From Pedobacter sp. KBS0701 (GTDB lineage: Bacteria; Bacteroidota; Bacteroidia; Sphingobacteriales; Sphingobacteriaceae), in the NCBI RefSeq assembly GCF_005938645.2, contig NZ_CP042171.1, positions 5,704,001 through 5,768,000 of the forward strand: a stretch of 64,000 bases of DNA. Direction: 5' to 3'. The notes below the pieces were generated by a model, which was given only the letters and a program-made list of their open reading frames with translations, was not told where the DNA came from and made no database searches. A program made the position numbers and the translations under genes. Each line of letters starts with the position of its first letter. The first letter of the stretch is position 1. Shown here one piece after another: positions 52,491 through 60,757 of the stretch.

Positions 52491-53792
52491 TTGAAAATAT
52501 ATAATACAGGTCGTATATATGATTGTAAGCGCATAAAAGGTATTATCTTTTTATTTTTAATAGTGGCTTACACTAGCTGTAAAAAAGATAAGCCGATTGG
52601 CATAAATGAGGAAGAGGTTGTTTCACCAACTACAGGTACACGAACTGAATTTACGCTTGATTCTATTTTTTTGTATGCGAAACAGGTTTATTTATGGAAC
52701 GATGTGTTACCCGGTTACAACACTTTTAAGCCAAGAGAAAAATACGGCAATGTCCAATCTGAAATAAGTGCATTTAGAAATGAACTTTTCGATATTTCCC
52801 AATTTAAACTTAATCAGGTAACGGGTAAGCCATTTGAGTTTTCAACTTACAATAACTTGCCTAAGTACTCCTCCCTCCAGGTAGGAAGAACTACTGGTGG
52901 AGGGAATCGGGCCGGGGTAATCAACGGAGAAGCTGTTTTGGCTAAGCGCCTTATTCGTTTAGACGACAAGGTGATTGCTTATATGGCCTTAGGTTCATTC
53001 CCATCTTTAAGCAATACTAAATCTAAATTAGATCAGCTTTTTGATGAAATAGCTACAGATAAACCAAAATATCTGATTTTAGATTTACGTTCTAATGGCG
53101 GCGGCTATGTTGAAACAGCAGAGTATGTTGCGAATTTAATCGTTTCCAGTGCATTAAATGGCAAAATAATGTATTCAGAGCAATTTAATCAGATACTTCA
53201 AAGTGGTAAGGCAACAATTCTGCGTCATCAGCCCTATCTGGATGAAAACGGAAAAACCGTTATGTATAATGGACGCTTAGCAACACTGGCTGATGTCGAT
53301 TATACAGAAAGTGGCAATACATATAAATTCAATAAAAAGGGAAGTCTGGAGTCAATACAAGATGTGTACATTATAGTATCTGGTCAGACGGCTTCAGCCA
53401 GCGAATTATTGATCAGTTGCCTTAAACCTTATTTCAACTTGAAGTTAATAGGCGAAAACACATATGGAAAACCGGTTGGTTTCTTTGGAATTAATATCGA
53501 TCAGTATAGTGTTTACCTGAGTAGCTTCCTCATTAAAAATGCAAAAGGATGGTCTGATTACTTTAATGGTATGGAACCTGATTTGAATGTTACGATGCCA
53601 AACAACCCAACATTAGGAGATACTGAAGAAGCATGTTTAAAAGCAGCTATTGCTGCAATTGACGGTAAAATACAATTGCAGCCAAAAAAAAGTGCAAGTA
53701 TTTCAAGGCTAAATTTAGATAAGATGCCACTAGCGCTCATTGATAAAGATTCAACAGGAATGATCGAAAATAGGTTGAAGTTAAGGCATTAG
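52491..53792 (+). CDS. S41-family peptidase-like lipoprotein lacking a recognisable PDZ domain
   Basis: A 433-residue predicted lipoprotein; the only plausible start is TTG 52491, giving a signal ending AYTSC. The S41 core is present: LDLRSNGGGYVETAEYVANL (about 200-220), the nucleophile serine in SGQTASASELLISC (about 300), and KPVGFFGINI. Between the N-terminal helical part (about 45-125) and the core there are only about 30 residues where tail-specific proteases carry a PDZ domain. It may act on a narrow substrate. It lies 144 bases upstream of the MACPF pair and is the nearest candidate processing enzyme, though that link is conjecture. Confidence 0.83.
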   Translation: MKIYNTGRIYDCKRIKGIIFLFLIVAYTSCKKDKPIGINEEEVVSPTTGTRTEFTLDSIFLYAKQVYLWNDVLPGYNTFKPREKYGNVQSEISAFRNELFDISQFKLNQVTGKPFEFSTYNNLPKYSSLQVGRTTGGGNRAGVINGEAVLAKRLIRLDDKVIAYMALGSFPSLSNTKSKLDQLFDEIATDKPKYLILDLRSNGGGYVETAEYVANLIVSSALNGKIMYSEQFNQILQSGKATILRHQPYLDENGKTVMYNGRLATLADVDYTESGNTYKFNKKGSLESIQDVYIIVSGQTASASELLISCLKPYFNLKLIGENTYGKPVGFFGINIDQYSVYLSSFLIKNAKGWSDYFNGMEPDLNVTMPNNPTLGDTEEACLKAAIAAIDGKIQLQPKKSASISRLNLDKMPLALIDKDSTGMIENRLKLRH

Positions 53793-53879
53793 TTTTTATA
53801 TTCTAGCATAGTGCTTTTCGGTTTGTATGTTTAATTCTGTATTGTTTTATAATTAATTATTAATATTGATAACCCCACA

Positions 53880-53913
53880 TTGTCATAATTAATTTTTCTT
53901 GTCGGTAGTTTTG
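53880..53913 (+). promoter_or_regulatory. Promoter of MACPF gene 1
   Basis: TTG (53880-53882), a 23-base spacer and TAGTTTTG (53906-53913) fit the Bacteroidota consensus. The same sequence, almost base for base, stands in front of MACPF gene 2. Confidence 0.75.
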
Positions 53914-53936
53914 TGAAAAAAAACAAATAAATACTG

Positions 53937-55361
53937 ATGAAAAACAATTACAAATTAAAAATTCTTTGCATGCTGTGCGTAATTGCGGCTGCATTTAGTA
54001 GTTGCAAGAAAAGTGAACTTGCAGAGGAAAAATCATTAACCAATAATCACAATACACTTGCAGCTGGAAGAGATGGAAAGAACGATTTATTGGGCTATGG
54101 ATATAATGTGCTGGGAGAGTTTGCGAATGCGAGTGCAGCTACATTACCTATTATTGATGTGGATAGATTGCAGGCCGACCAGTCCAATACAATAGTATAT
54201 GATGGTTCAACTAGAACAGACGGGAAATTAGAAGCTGGGAGCGACGCCGTTTCCTATTTGAATAAATTAACTACACGTTTTAGTAATACTTTTGGTGCCG
54301 ACTTCTTGGGGATGTCATTATTCAGAACCACTATAACTGGAACTTATAATAATACCGATAGTTTTTCATCAAAAAACATTTATAGTAGCTATAATTTAAT
54401 AATTCAGCAAAAGAGGGTTAAATTGAATGCACAAAGGGATGTACTTCTGTCTTACTTAGATTCGCAGTTCCTTTCTTTTGTTCAAAACCAGACGCCAGAG
54501 GCGATTGTGAACAGGTATGGTACGCATATCCTAGCTGATATTATATTGGGAGGAAAATTGGATGTTATCTATCAATCAGAAACTTCAAAGTCTGATAGAA
54601 TCACAGCAAGTTCTGCCGGAGTAGATATCCATGTGAAAAAGATTTTCAATCTAAATACAGGATATACTTATGATACTAACTATGTTTTAGAGAATTCTGC
54701 CCAAAAACTGCATTATATCACTAATGGTGGAGATCCCACTAGAAGCTTAATAGGCGATATCGTTATTGGGAATTCATCTAATCCGAACCCAACTCCAACA
54801 ATAAATATCTCAGCTTGGCAAAATAGCTGTACATTAGAAAATTCGGTACTGATAGATATTCCAAGCAATGGCTTATTACCTATCTACGATTTTATTCCAG
54901 ATCAGGCAAAAGCGTTAGCGGTGAAGAATTACATCATACAGTATCTCACAGCGAACCAGGCTTCGTTGTTGCCTACAACCTTTTACGAATATTATAATTC
55001 AGTAACTAATAGACATGCTTATAATTTAGGCCCAAATATGGAGCAGTATTGGGGTAATTATTATCACAATGCAGAGCCTTTTAAAGTTTATACCACACAG
55101 TATGCTGGGACGGTTCCTTTATATCAATTCTATAATCCTAGTATTGATAATCGTGTATTAACAACAAACAGATATCCAGGGTTTGGTGGGTATAATTATG
55201 ACGGAATACTTTGCTATGTATATAAGACACCAACCACAGGTACAGTGCCCGTTTACGAATTTTATAGCTCAACAGGTGGACATCTTTATACCACAAACAG
55301 GAACACTTCTTATGCGGGCTGGAGATATAATGGACAACCATTTTATGCATTTCCTAATTAA
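53937..55361 (+). CDS. MACPF-domain lipoprotein 1 (candidate secreted pore-forming antibacterial toxin)
   Basis: A 474-residue predicted lipoprotein (signal ending AFSSC, Cys23). The MACPF signature is clear: GYGYNVLGEF near 53-62 and VNRYGTHILADIILGGKL (191-208), the Y-G-T-H...GG motif of perforin-like proteins. Residues about 220-340 complete the MACPF/linker region. The C-terminal 130 residues are aromatic repeats (TVPLYQFYNPS, LTTNRY; TVPVYEFYSS, LYTTNR) of the DUF5648 style, probably a binding module. In Bacteroides such proteins (BSAPs) kill related strains through surface receptors; that role here is inferred. It has its own promoter and terminator. Confidence 0.87.
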   Translation: MKNNYKLKILCMLCVIAAAFSSCKKSELAEEKSLTNNHNTLAAGRDGKNDLLGYGYNVLGEFANASAATLPIIDVDRLQADQSNTIVYDGSTRTDGKLEAGSDAVSYLNKLTTRFSNTFGADFLGMSLFRTTITGTYNNTDSFSSKNIYSSYNLIIQQKRVKLNAQRDVLLSYLDSQFLSFVQNQTPEAIVNRYGTHILADIILGGKLDVIYQSETSKSDRITASSAGVDIHVKKIFNLNTGYTYDTNYVLENSAQKLHYITNGGDPTRSLIGDIVIGNSSNPNPTPTINISAWQNSCTLENSVLIDIPSNGLLPIYDFIPDQAKALAVKNYIIQYLTANQASLLPTTFYEYYNSVTNRHAYNLGPNMEQYWGNYYHNAEPFKVYTTQYAGTVPLYQFYNPSIDNRVLTTNRYPGFGGYNYDGILCYVYKTPTTGTVPVYEFYSSTGGHLYTTNRNTSYAGWRYNGQPFYAFPN

Positions 55362-55408
55362 CTAGTCTTAAAAAAAGAATTTAATACTGAAATATTTTAC
55401 ATTAATGT

Positions 55409-55446
55409 TAAAAGGGTCTCAATAATTAGTTGGGCCCCTTTTTTTA
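55409..55446 (+). terminator. Terminator of MACPF gene 1
   Basis: AAAAGGGTCTCAA pairs with TTGGGCCCCTTTT (one mismatch, one G-U) followed by a T run. The bases before it resemble those before the gene 2 terminator, indicating duplication of the whole unit. Confidence 0.78.
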
Positions 55447-55656
55447 TCATCATTATTATTTTTTCTTAAAATCAAAAGCAACCAACGCTAGATTTTTTAT
55501 TGATAAGTTTCATTCGGATGTTTAACAAGCTTTTCATTTTAGGGAAATAACAACGTAAATTCTCTTAGTTATAAATCAGGATATTTTATATGCTGTATTT
55601 TATCAATTTGTCTGTTTAATTCTATTACAATTTATTATCATATTGATAACCCTGCC

Positions 55657-55690
55657 TTGTCATAATTAATTTTTCTTGTCGGTAGTTTTG
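55657..55690 (+). promoter_or_regulatory. Promoter of MACPF gene 2
   Basis: TTG (55657-55659), a 23-base spacer and TAGTTTTG (55683-55690). The stretch from the -33 element to the -7 box is identical to that of MACPF gene 1. Confidence 0.75.
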
Positions 55691-55713
55691 AAAAAAATAA
55701 TAGATAAATACTG

Positions 55714-57156
55714 ATGAAAAACAATTACAAATTAAAAATTATTTGCTTGCTGTGTACTCTTACAGCTTTATTTAGCAACTGTAAAAAAAATGATCTCGCA
55801 GAAGAAAAGGGATTAATTAATAAGCACAATAATCTTGCAGGTTTTGGTAGAGATGGAAAAAATGATTTGTTAGGTTATGGTTATAATGTATTGGGAGAGT
55901 TTGGAAATGCTAGTGCAGCCACACGACCTGTTGTTGATGTAGATAGATTACAGGCCGATCAATCAACCAGAGTTATATGGGACTTTTCAACAAGAACAGA
56001 AGGAAGGTTAGATGCAGGAAGTGATGCTACATCTTATTTGAAAAAATTAACTACACATCTTAGCAGTACATTCGGTTATGAGTTTCTAGGGATGTCATTA
56101 TTTAAAGCTACTGTAACCGGCAGTTACAATAGCACCGATATCTTTTCGTCTAAATATATTTATAGCAGTTATAATTTAAAAATCCAGCAAAAAAGAATCA
56201 AGTTAAATGCACTAAATGATGTACTTCAATCTTATTTAGATCCCGAATTTTTATCTTATATCCAAAGTCAAACACCCGAGGCCATTGTAAACAGATATGG
56301 AACACACGTGTTAGCTGATATTACGCTTGGCGGAAAATTAGACGTTATCTATCAGTCAGAAACTTCTAAATCTGATAAAACTACAGCAAGTTCGGCAGGT
56401 ATTGACCTCCATGTAAAAAAGATTTTTAATTTAAATACAGGATATACTTATGATGCTAATGATGTTTCTGAGAATTTTGCTCAAAAATTACATTATGTAA
56501 CTAACGGAGGTGATCCAACTAAAAACTTAATAGGCGACGTTAGTATCGGTAATGCATCTAATCCAAACCCAATACCGACAGTTAATATTTCAGCTTGGCA
56601 AAATAGCTGTACATTAGAAAATTCGGTATTGATAGACATTGCTCCTGATGGTTTAATGCCTATTTATGATTTAATCCCTGATCAGTCAAAAGCTTTGGCT
56701 GTTAAAAATTATATCATTCAATATCTGACCAATAACCAAGGACATTTAGTTGATGGTTATCCAGTAGCTAAGCTTTATAGATGCTTCAATACCAAAAATG
56801 ATGATAGATTATTGCTAACTAACCCAGGAGAAGTAGGCGGTGTAAGAAATTGGGTCGTAGAAGGTTCTATAGGCAAAGTTTATACTACCAATGCTAAACC
56901 TGGTACCGTTCCATTATACCGCGTTTATCTTAATAATGGAAAACACTTATTTACTTTAAGCTGGAACGAAGCGCACATTGGATCATATGAAGGAATAGTT
57001 GGTTATGTAAATTCTGCCCAGGAAACTAATGACCTTCCTATTTATAGATATAGAAATGATAAGGTACCACATCTTTACACTACAAGCTTCGGCGAACTTG
57101 GATGGGGAAGAGATGGTTGGATACTTGAGGGAAATATTGGTTTTATTCCTCAATAG
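55714..57156 (+). CDS. MACPF-domain lipoprotein 2, tandem paralog with a different C-terminal module
   Basis: A 480-residue predicted lipoprotein (signal ending LFSNC, Cys23). The first 340 or so residues match protein 1 at roughly four in five positions by eye, including VNRYGTHVLADITLGGKL, and many inserts are identical (NISAWQNSCTLENSVLIDI). After YIIQYLTNNQ the sequences part. The tail here is VAKLYRCFNTKNDDRLLLTN, TVPLYRVYLNNGKHLFTLSW and LPIYRYRNDKVPHLYTTSF, again DUF5648-style repeats but of different sequence. Conserved pore domain plus swapped binding module suggests two different targets. The acyltransferase gene follows 107 bases downstream. Confidence 0.87.
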   Translation: MKNNYKLKIICLLCTLTALFSNCKKNDLAEEKGLINKHNNLAGFGRDGKNDLLGYGYNVLGEFGNASAATRPVVDVDRLQADQSTRVIWDFSTRTEGRLDAGSDATSYLKKLTTHLSSTFGYEFLGMSLFKATVTGSYNSTDIFSSKYIYSSYNLKIQQKRIKLNALNDVLQSYLDPEFLSYIQSQTPEAIVNRYGTHVLADITLGGKLDVIYQSETSKSDKTTASSAGIDLHVKKIFNLNTGYTYDANDVSENFAQKLHYVTNGGDPTKNLIGDVSIGNASNPNPIPTVNISAWQNSCTLENSVLIDIAPDGLMPIYDLIPDQSKALAVKNYIIQYLTNNQGHLVDGYPVAKLYRCFNTKNDDRLLLTNPGEVGGVRNWVVEGSIGKVYTTNAKPGTVPLYRVYLNNGKHLFTLSWNEAHIGSYEGIVGYVNSAQETNDLPIYRYRNDKVPHLYTTSFGELGWGRDGWILEGNIGFIPQ

Positions 57157-57189
57157 GTGACCGTGTAATATTTTACATACATAAATGTT

Positions 57190-57226
57190 AAAAGAGCCTC
57201 AATATATTATTGAGGCTCTTTTTTTT
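57190..57226 (+). terminator. Terminator of MACPF gene 2
   Basis: AAAAGAGCCTCAAT (57190-57203) pairs with ATTGAGGCTCTTTT (57209-57222), followed by a T run. It lies within an apparent upstream extension of the acyltransferase frame, ruling that extension out. Confidence 0.85.
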
Positions 57227-57262
57227 GTAGATATTTACCAATTCAACTACCAAAATAATTTA

Positions 57263-58351
57263 ATGAATATTGAATTAGAGAAACAAGCAGCACCTGAGAA
57301 AAAAAATTTTGATTTTGTTAACACCATTCGTTGTATCTCGATGATGGGTATTGTGTTTGAGCACAGCCACATTGTTCAGGCGCCAATGTACAATACACTG
57401 GGCGCTACCATAACAGAAGCTGGAGTAATACAGTTTTTTAAGTTTTCTACCGTAGCTTTTTTCCTGATAGGTGGTTTTCTAATCAACCATAAATTTCAAG
57501 AATACTCCGCAGGCCAATATTTAAAGAACAGGTTTAAGAATACCGTAAGACCCTGGCTTTTTTGGATGTTTGTCTTCATTGCAATTACCATGTTAGATAG
57601 ATGGGTAGCCCATATTAAAGGAAGTGATCGAGATTTAATGTTTAGCGATTTCAGTGCCTATATTTCTGACTTTGTTTACAGGATATTATTTTTTAGTCCT
57701 TACTGGTTTATCCTTAATTTTTTAATCTGTATCACACTATTATTGATATTCAAAAAATATCTCTATAAATACTGGTTGGGGATATTTTTTGGAATTATTT
57801 CACTTGTATATAGTGTTAATCTGTACTTCAACTGGTTCGAAACTACACATACTTCTGCCTTATTCGGTTTTGTTTTTTACCTGTGGCTTGGGGTATACTT
57901 GAACAAATATTATACTGCCGTAATGACCTTTGTGAAAGATACACGATGGACAATATGGGTTCTTCTTCTGGTTCTGACCTTCGCACTAGGAATATGGGAA
58001 TCTGTATATCTGATTAAACTAGGTAGTAAAGATGCTTATAATACACTCAGGATATCCAATATCATTTATTCATTTGTGGGATTTGGTGTTCTATTAAAAA
58101 TAGGAAATATTAAAATACTTGATCGTCTTAAACCCCGAGAAACCACTTTTGGAATATATTTAGTGCACAGTATTGTTATAGAAAGGGTATTGCCATTGAT
58201 TTTTCAGCCCTTGAAATTAGATGTTCAGCATTATAATGTCTGGGAAAATACTGCATTGTTAATCCTTAGGTTTATAATAGCCTATTCAATTAGTTATATG
58301 CTATCGGCACTGATCATCAAAACAAAAATGAAATGGACTGTCGGACAGTAA
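57263..58351 (+). CDS. Acyltransferase family 3 membrane protein (OafA/YrhL-like)
   Basis: A 362-residue polytopic membrane protein with about ten hydrophobic segments. The N-terminal FVNTIRCISMMGIVFEHSH carries the family's conserved Arg/His region, and FFLIGGFLINHKF follows. Such proteins O-acetylate surface glycans such as O-antigens. ATG 57263 is chosen because the terminator of MACPF gene 2 lies in the upstream extension. Its place between the MACPF pair and the glycosyltransferases suggests it modifies the surface glycan made by this locus. Confidence 0.87.
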   Translation: MNIELEKQAAPEKKNFDFVNTIRCISMMGIVFEHSHIVQAPMYNTLGATITEAGVIQFFKFSTVAFFLIGGFLINHKFQEYSAGQYLKNRFKNTVRPWLFWMFVFIAITMLDRWVAHIKGSDRDLMFSDFSAYISDFVYRILFFSPYWFILNFLICITLLLIFKKYLYKYWLGIFFGIISLVYSVNLYFNWFETTHTSALFGFVFYLWLGVYLNKYYTAVMTFVKDTRWTIWVLLLVLTFALGIWESVYLIKLGSKDAYNTLRISNIIYSFVGFGVLLKIGNIKILDRLKPRETTFGIYLVHSIVIERVLPLIFQPLKLDVQHYNVWENTALLILRFIIAYSISYMLSALIIKTKMKWTVGQ

Positions 58352-58355
58352 TAGT

Positions 58356-59363
58356 TTAATTTAAAAGCTGTTTGATGCTGTTTTTAAAAGCTCTTCTAAA
58401 TTTTTTAAAACTGAAGTAATCGCTTTCAAATATTTCATTTTTAAAATACCATTTTAGGCTAAGTGAATTAATTTGATCGAATTTTAAGATATCCATCCAC
58501 TTATTGAACAAGAATTGGTTAAAAATCTTCGGATCATATCTCTTTGAAATGTTATTGGCTAATTTAAATTCGTTGAACAAAAATGAATAGTCATTTAAAT
58601 GCTCTTTAACCGGTGTCCAATTAAATAATTCGACATGCAGGTTTAACCGTCTTTCATCATAGGGTAGACCGATGCGCTTTTGCATATGGCTAATGATCTT
58701 TCTTTCATTTGCTAGCCTTGTATTCGTATTTAGCGTAGAGGTATTGTTGCTGTGGACACGGTAGTCGACAAGGGTTTCATCAAGGTTGGCCACTTTATAC
58801 TTTTCGGCCATTCTTATAAATAAATCAAAATCTTCTGATATGGTATAATTCTGATAGCCATTCAACTCAGTAAAAACACTTGTTTTGAACATGGTTGTAG
58901 AATTTACGAAAGGATTGCCAAATAACATAAATAAATCAACAGTATTGTTTACCGGTACCCTCAGCTTGTCTCCTGTTTTATTACCATGTTCATTTATAAT
59001 GGCAGCGTGGCCCCCGCATAGTACAACTTCTGGGTTAGCCAAAAGAAAGTTATACTGAAGTTTAAGCCGATCTTGATAAGCAATATCATCGCCATCTAAT
59101 ATGGCAATATATTCGCCCTGCGCAAGAGTTAATAAACGGTTTCTGGTATAAATCAAGCCTTTGTTACCATCATTATGTACTAATCTGATCCTATTATCAT
59201 TAAAAGATTCAACTATGGTAGTTGTATTATCGATAGAGCCATCATTTACAATAATCAATTCGAAATCAGAAAAACTTTGGGTTAATACACTATTTATGGA
59301 TTGCTGGATAAAATCTGCCTGATTATAGGCGGCCATAAAAACAGTTATCTTTGGATGTCCCAT
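58356..59363 (-). CDS. Glycosyltransferase family 2
   Basis: A 335-residue GT-A enzyme. It starts KITVFMAAYNQADFIQQSIN with SFSDFELIIVNDGSIDNT and the metal-binding DxD-type motif in YIAILDGDDIAY (about 93). EDFDLFIRMAEKY is the usual acceptor-side motif. No membrane segment. It would add a sugar to a surface-glycan intermediate; donor and linkage are unknown. Convergent with the acyltransferase (4 bases between stops) and divergent from the GT4 at 59598. Confidence 0.92.
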   Translation of the reverse strand: MGHPKITVFMAAYNQADFIQQSINSVLTQSFSDFELIIVNDGSIDNTTTIVESFNDNRIRLVHNDGNKGLIYTRNRLLTLAQGEYIAILDGDDIAYQDRLKLQYNFLLANPEVVLCGGHAAIINEHGNKTGDKLRVPVNNTVDLFMLFGNPFVNSTTMFKTSVFTELNGYQNYTISEDFDLFIRMAEKYKVANLDETLVDYRVHSNNTSTLNTNTRLANERKIISHMQKRIGLPYDERRLNLHVELFNWTPVKEHLNDYSFLFNEFKLANNISKRYDPKIFNQFLFNKWMDILKFDQINSLSLKWYFKNEIFESDYFSFKKFRRAFKNSIKQLLN

Positions 59364-59597
59364 TATTGTTTACCGGTTTTAGAGCTTCTAGCATTTTAGA
59401 CTTTCCCGCTTTTGAAGTTTTATGGTTTTGTCATATATTTAATGCATATACTTTGTCTGCTAAAAGCGATTAATTCCAAATATACCAACAAACTAAATAC
59501 GTATTGTAAATGCAATTAAATAAAAGTTAATACATTATTTATTCTTTAATTTGCAGCCAATTTAGATAGAATTTACTTTTTGTAATTACAGGATCAG

Positions 59598-60707
59598 ATG
59601 AAGAAAATATTGTTTATAAGCCACAATTTGGGTAGAACTGGTTCCGAAATGTTACTTTGGTATTCTTTAATGAATTTAAACCGGGAAAAATTTCTACCAC
59701 TATTGTTTACCAAAGGTAAAGGCGTATTAATCGATACGCTGCCAAGTGAAATTCAGCATTTTCTGCCTTATAGAGAAAATCCTAAAAGGTCTTTAAGACT
59801 GCTGAGATCAGTCTTAAAAAAAGCTAAAATTGACGCGTTAGAATACCAATTAAATTATATCACTAAGAAATACAAAGTTGATTTCTGGTATGTAAATACT
59901 ATTGTAATCCCTGAGGTTTATCCAATAGCAAAGAAATTAGGGATTAAAATTATTACCCATGCACACGAACTTCCCTTTGCGTACGATTTTATCGGTTACA
60001 AGGATTTAGAGACCATTGTTACTACATCAACGGCATTAATTGGCTGCTCTGAGGCGGTATGCAATAAAATTAGTGATATGGGACGGCCTGATGTAAAACT
60101 GTTATATGGTTTTATCGATCTGAGTAAAATAATATATACTAAGGCTGCCTTTGAGGTAAAAGCAGATACAGGTTTTAGTGAAGAGGATTTTGTTTGGGCA
60201 ATTTCTGGTAAAACAACACTAATAAAAGGAGTTGATTTCTTAGTTTCATTGCTGCCTCAACTTCCTGAAAATATCAAGATTATCTGGATTGGGGGTGAAG
60301 AGGACACTGGTATATATTATTATGCGAAAAGAGCGGTAGAAAATAAGTTTCCTGACCGGGTTAAATTCCTTGGCGCACAGAGTGAAGAATATTATAATTA
60401 TCTTAATTCCGCTGATGCGTTTCTGTTACTCTCAAGAGAGGATTCTTTCCCATTGGTAATGTTAGAGGCTGCTGCATTAGGTAAACCGATTGTAGGGTTT
60501 GATTCTGGAGGGATTAGAGAGTTTGTAAAAGAAGATACAGGTATAGTTATCGATACTTGGAGAACAAAGGATTTGGCAGAAGCTATGATGGAAGTAAAAG
60601 ACCATCCCGAAAGGTTTAATATCGATGAAATAAAACGGCAAGCTTCACTCTATGAGGTAAAAAAACAAGTATCAATTTTAGAAGATATATTGGATAGTAT
60701 AAATTAA
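59598..60707 (+). CDS. Glycosyltransferase family 4
   Basis: A 369-residue GT-B enzyme. The N-terminal FISHNLGRTGSEMLLWYSLM and THAHELPF belong to the acceptor domain. The donor-binding C-terminal half contains WIGGEEDTG, FLGAQSEEYYNYLNSADAFL and SREDSFPLVMLEAAALGKPI, with the conserved E of the EX7E motif. The sugar donor is not predictable. The only GT in this stretch on the plus strand. Confidence 0.9.
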   Translation: MKKILFISHNLGRTGSEMLLWYSLMNLNREKFLPLLFTKGKGVLIDTLPSEIQHFLPYRENPKRSLRLLRSVLKKAKIDALEYQLNYITKKYKVDFWYVNTIVIPEVYPIAKKLGIKIITHAHELPFAYDFIGYKDLETIVTTSTALIGCSEAVCNKISDMGRPDVKLLYGFIDLSKIIYTKAAFEVKADTGFSEEDFVWAISGKTTLIKGVDFLVSLLPQLPENIKIIWIGGEEDTGIYYYAKRAVENKFPDRVKFLGAQSEEYYNYLNSADAFLLLSREDSFPLVMLEAAALGKPIVGFDSGGIREFVKEDTGIVIDTWRTKDLAEAMMEVKDHPERFNIDEIKRQASLYEVKKQVSILEDILDSIN

Positions 60708-60757
60708 ATTTATCTCTAATCGGATTACTGGTCTTTTTACATCTTATGGTTTTTGAA

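Larger units (their letters stand above)
55362..55713. other. Interval between the two MACPF genes
   Basis: About 350 bases. It holds the terminator of gene 1 (55409-55446), about 200 bases of AT-rich sequence with no frame, then a second copy of the MACPF promoter (55657-55690). Confidence 0.7.

Noticed and set aside
57185-57262. Longer N terminus of the acyltransferase from an upstream TTG-like start
   Set aside because: The segment contains the MACPF gene 2 terminator and T run.
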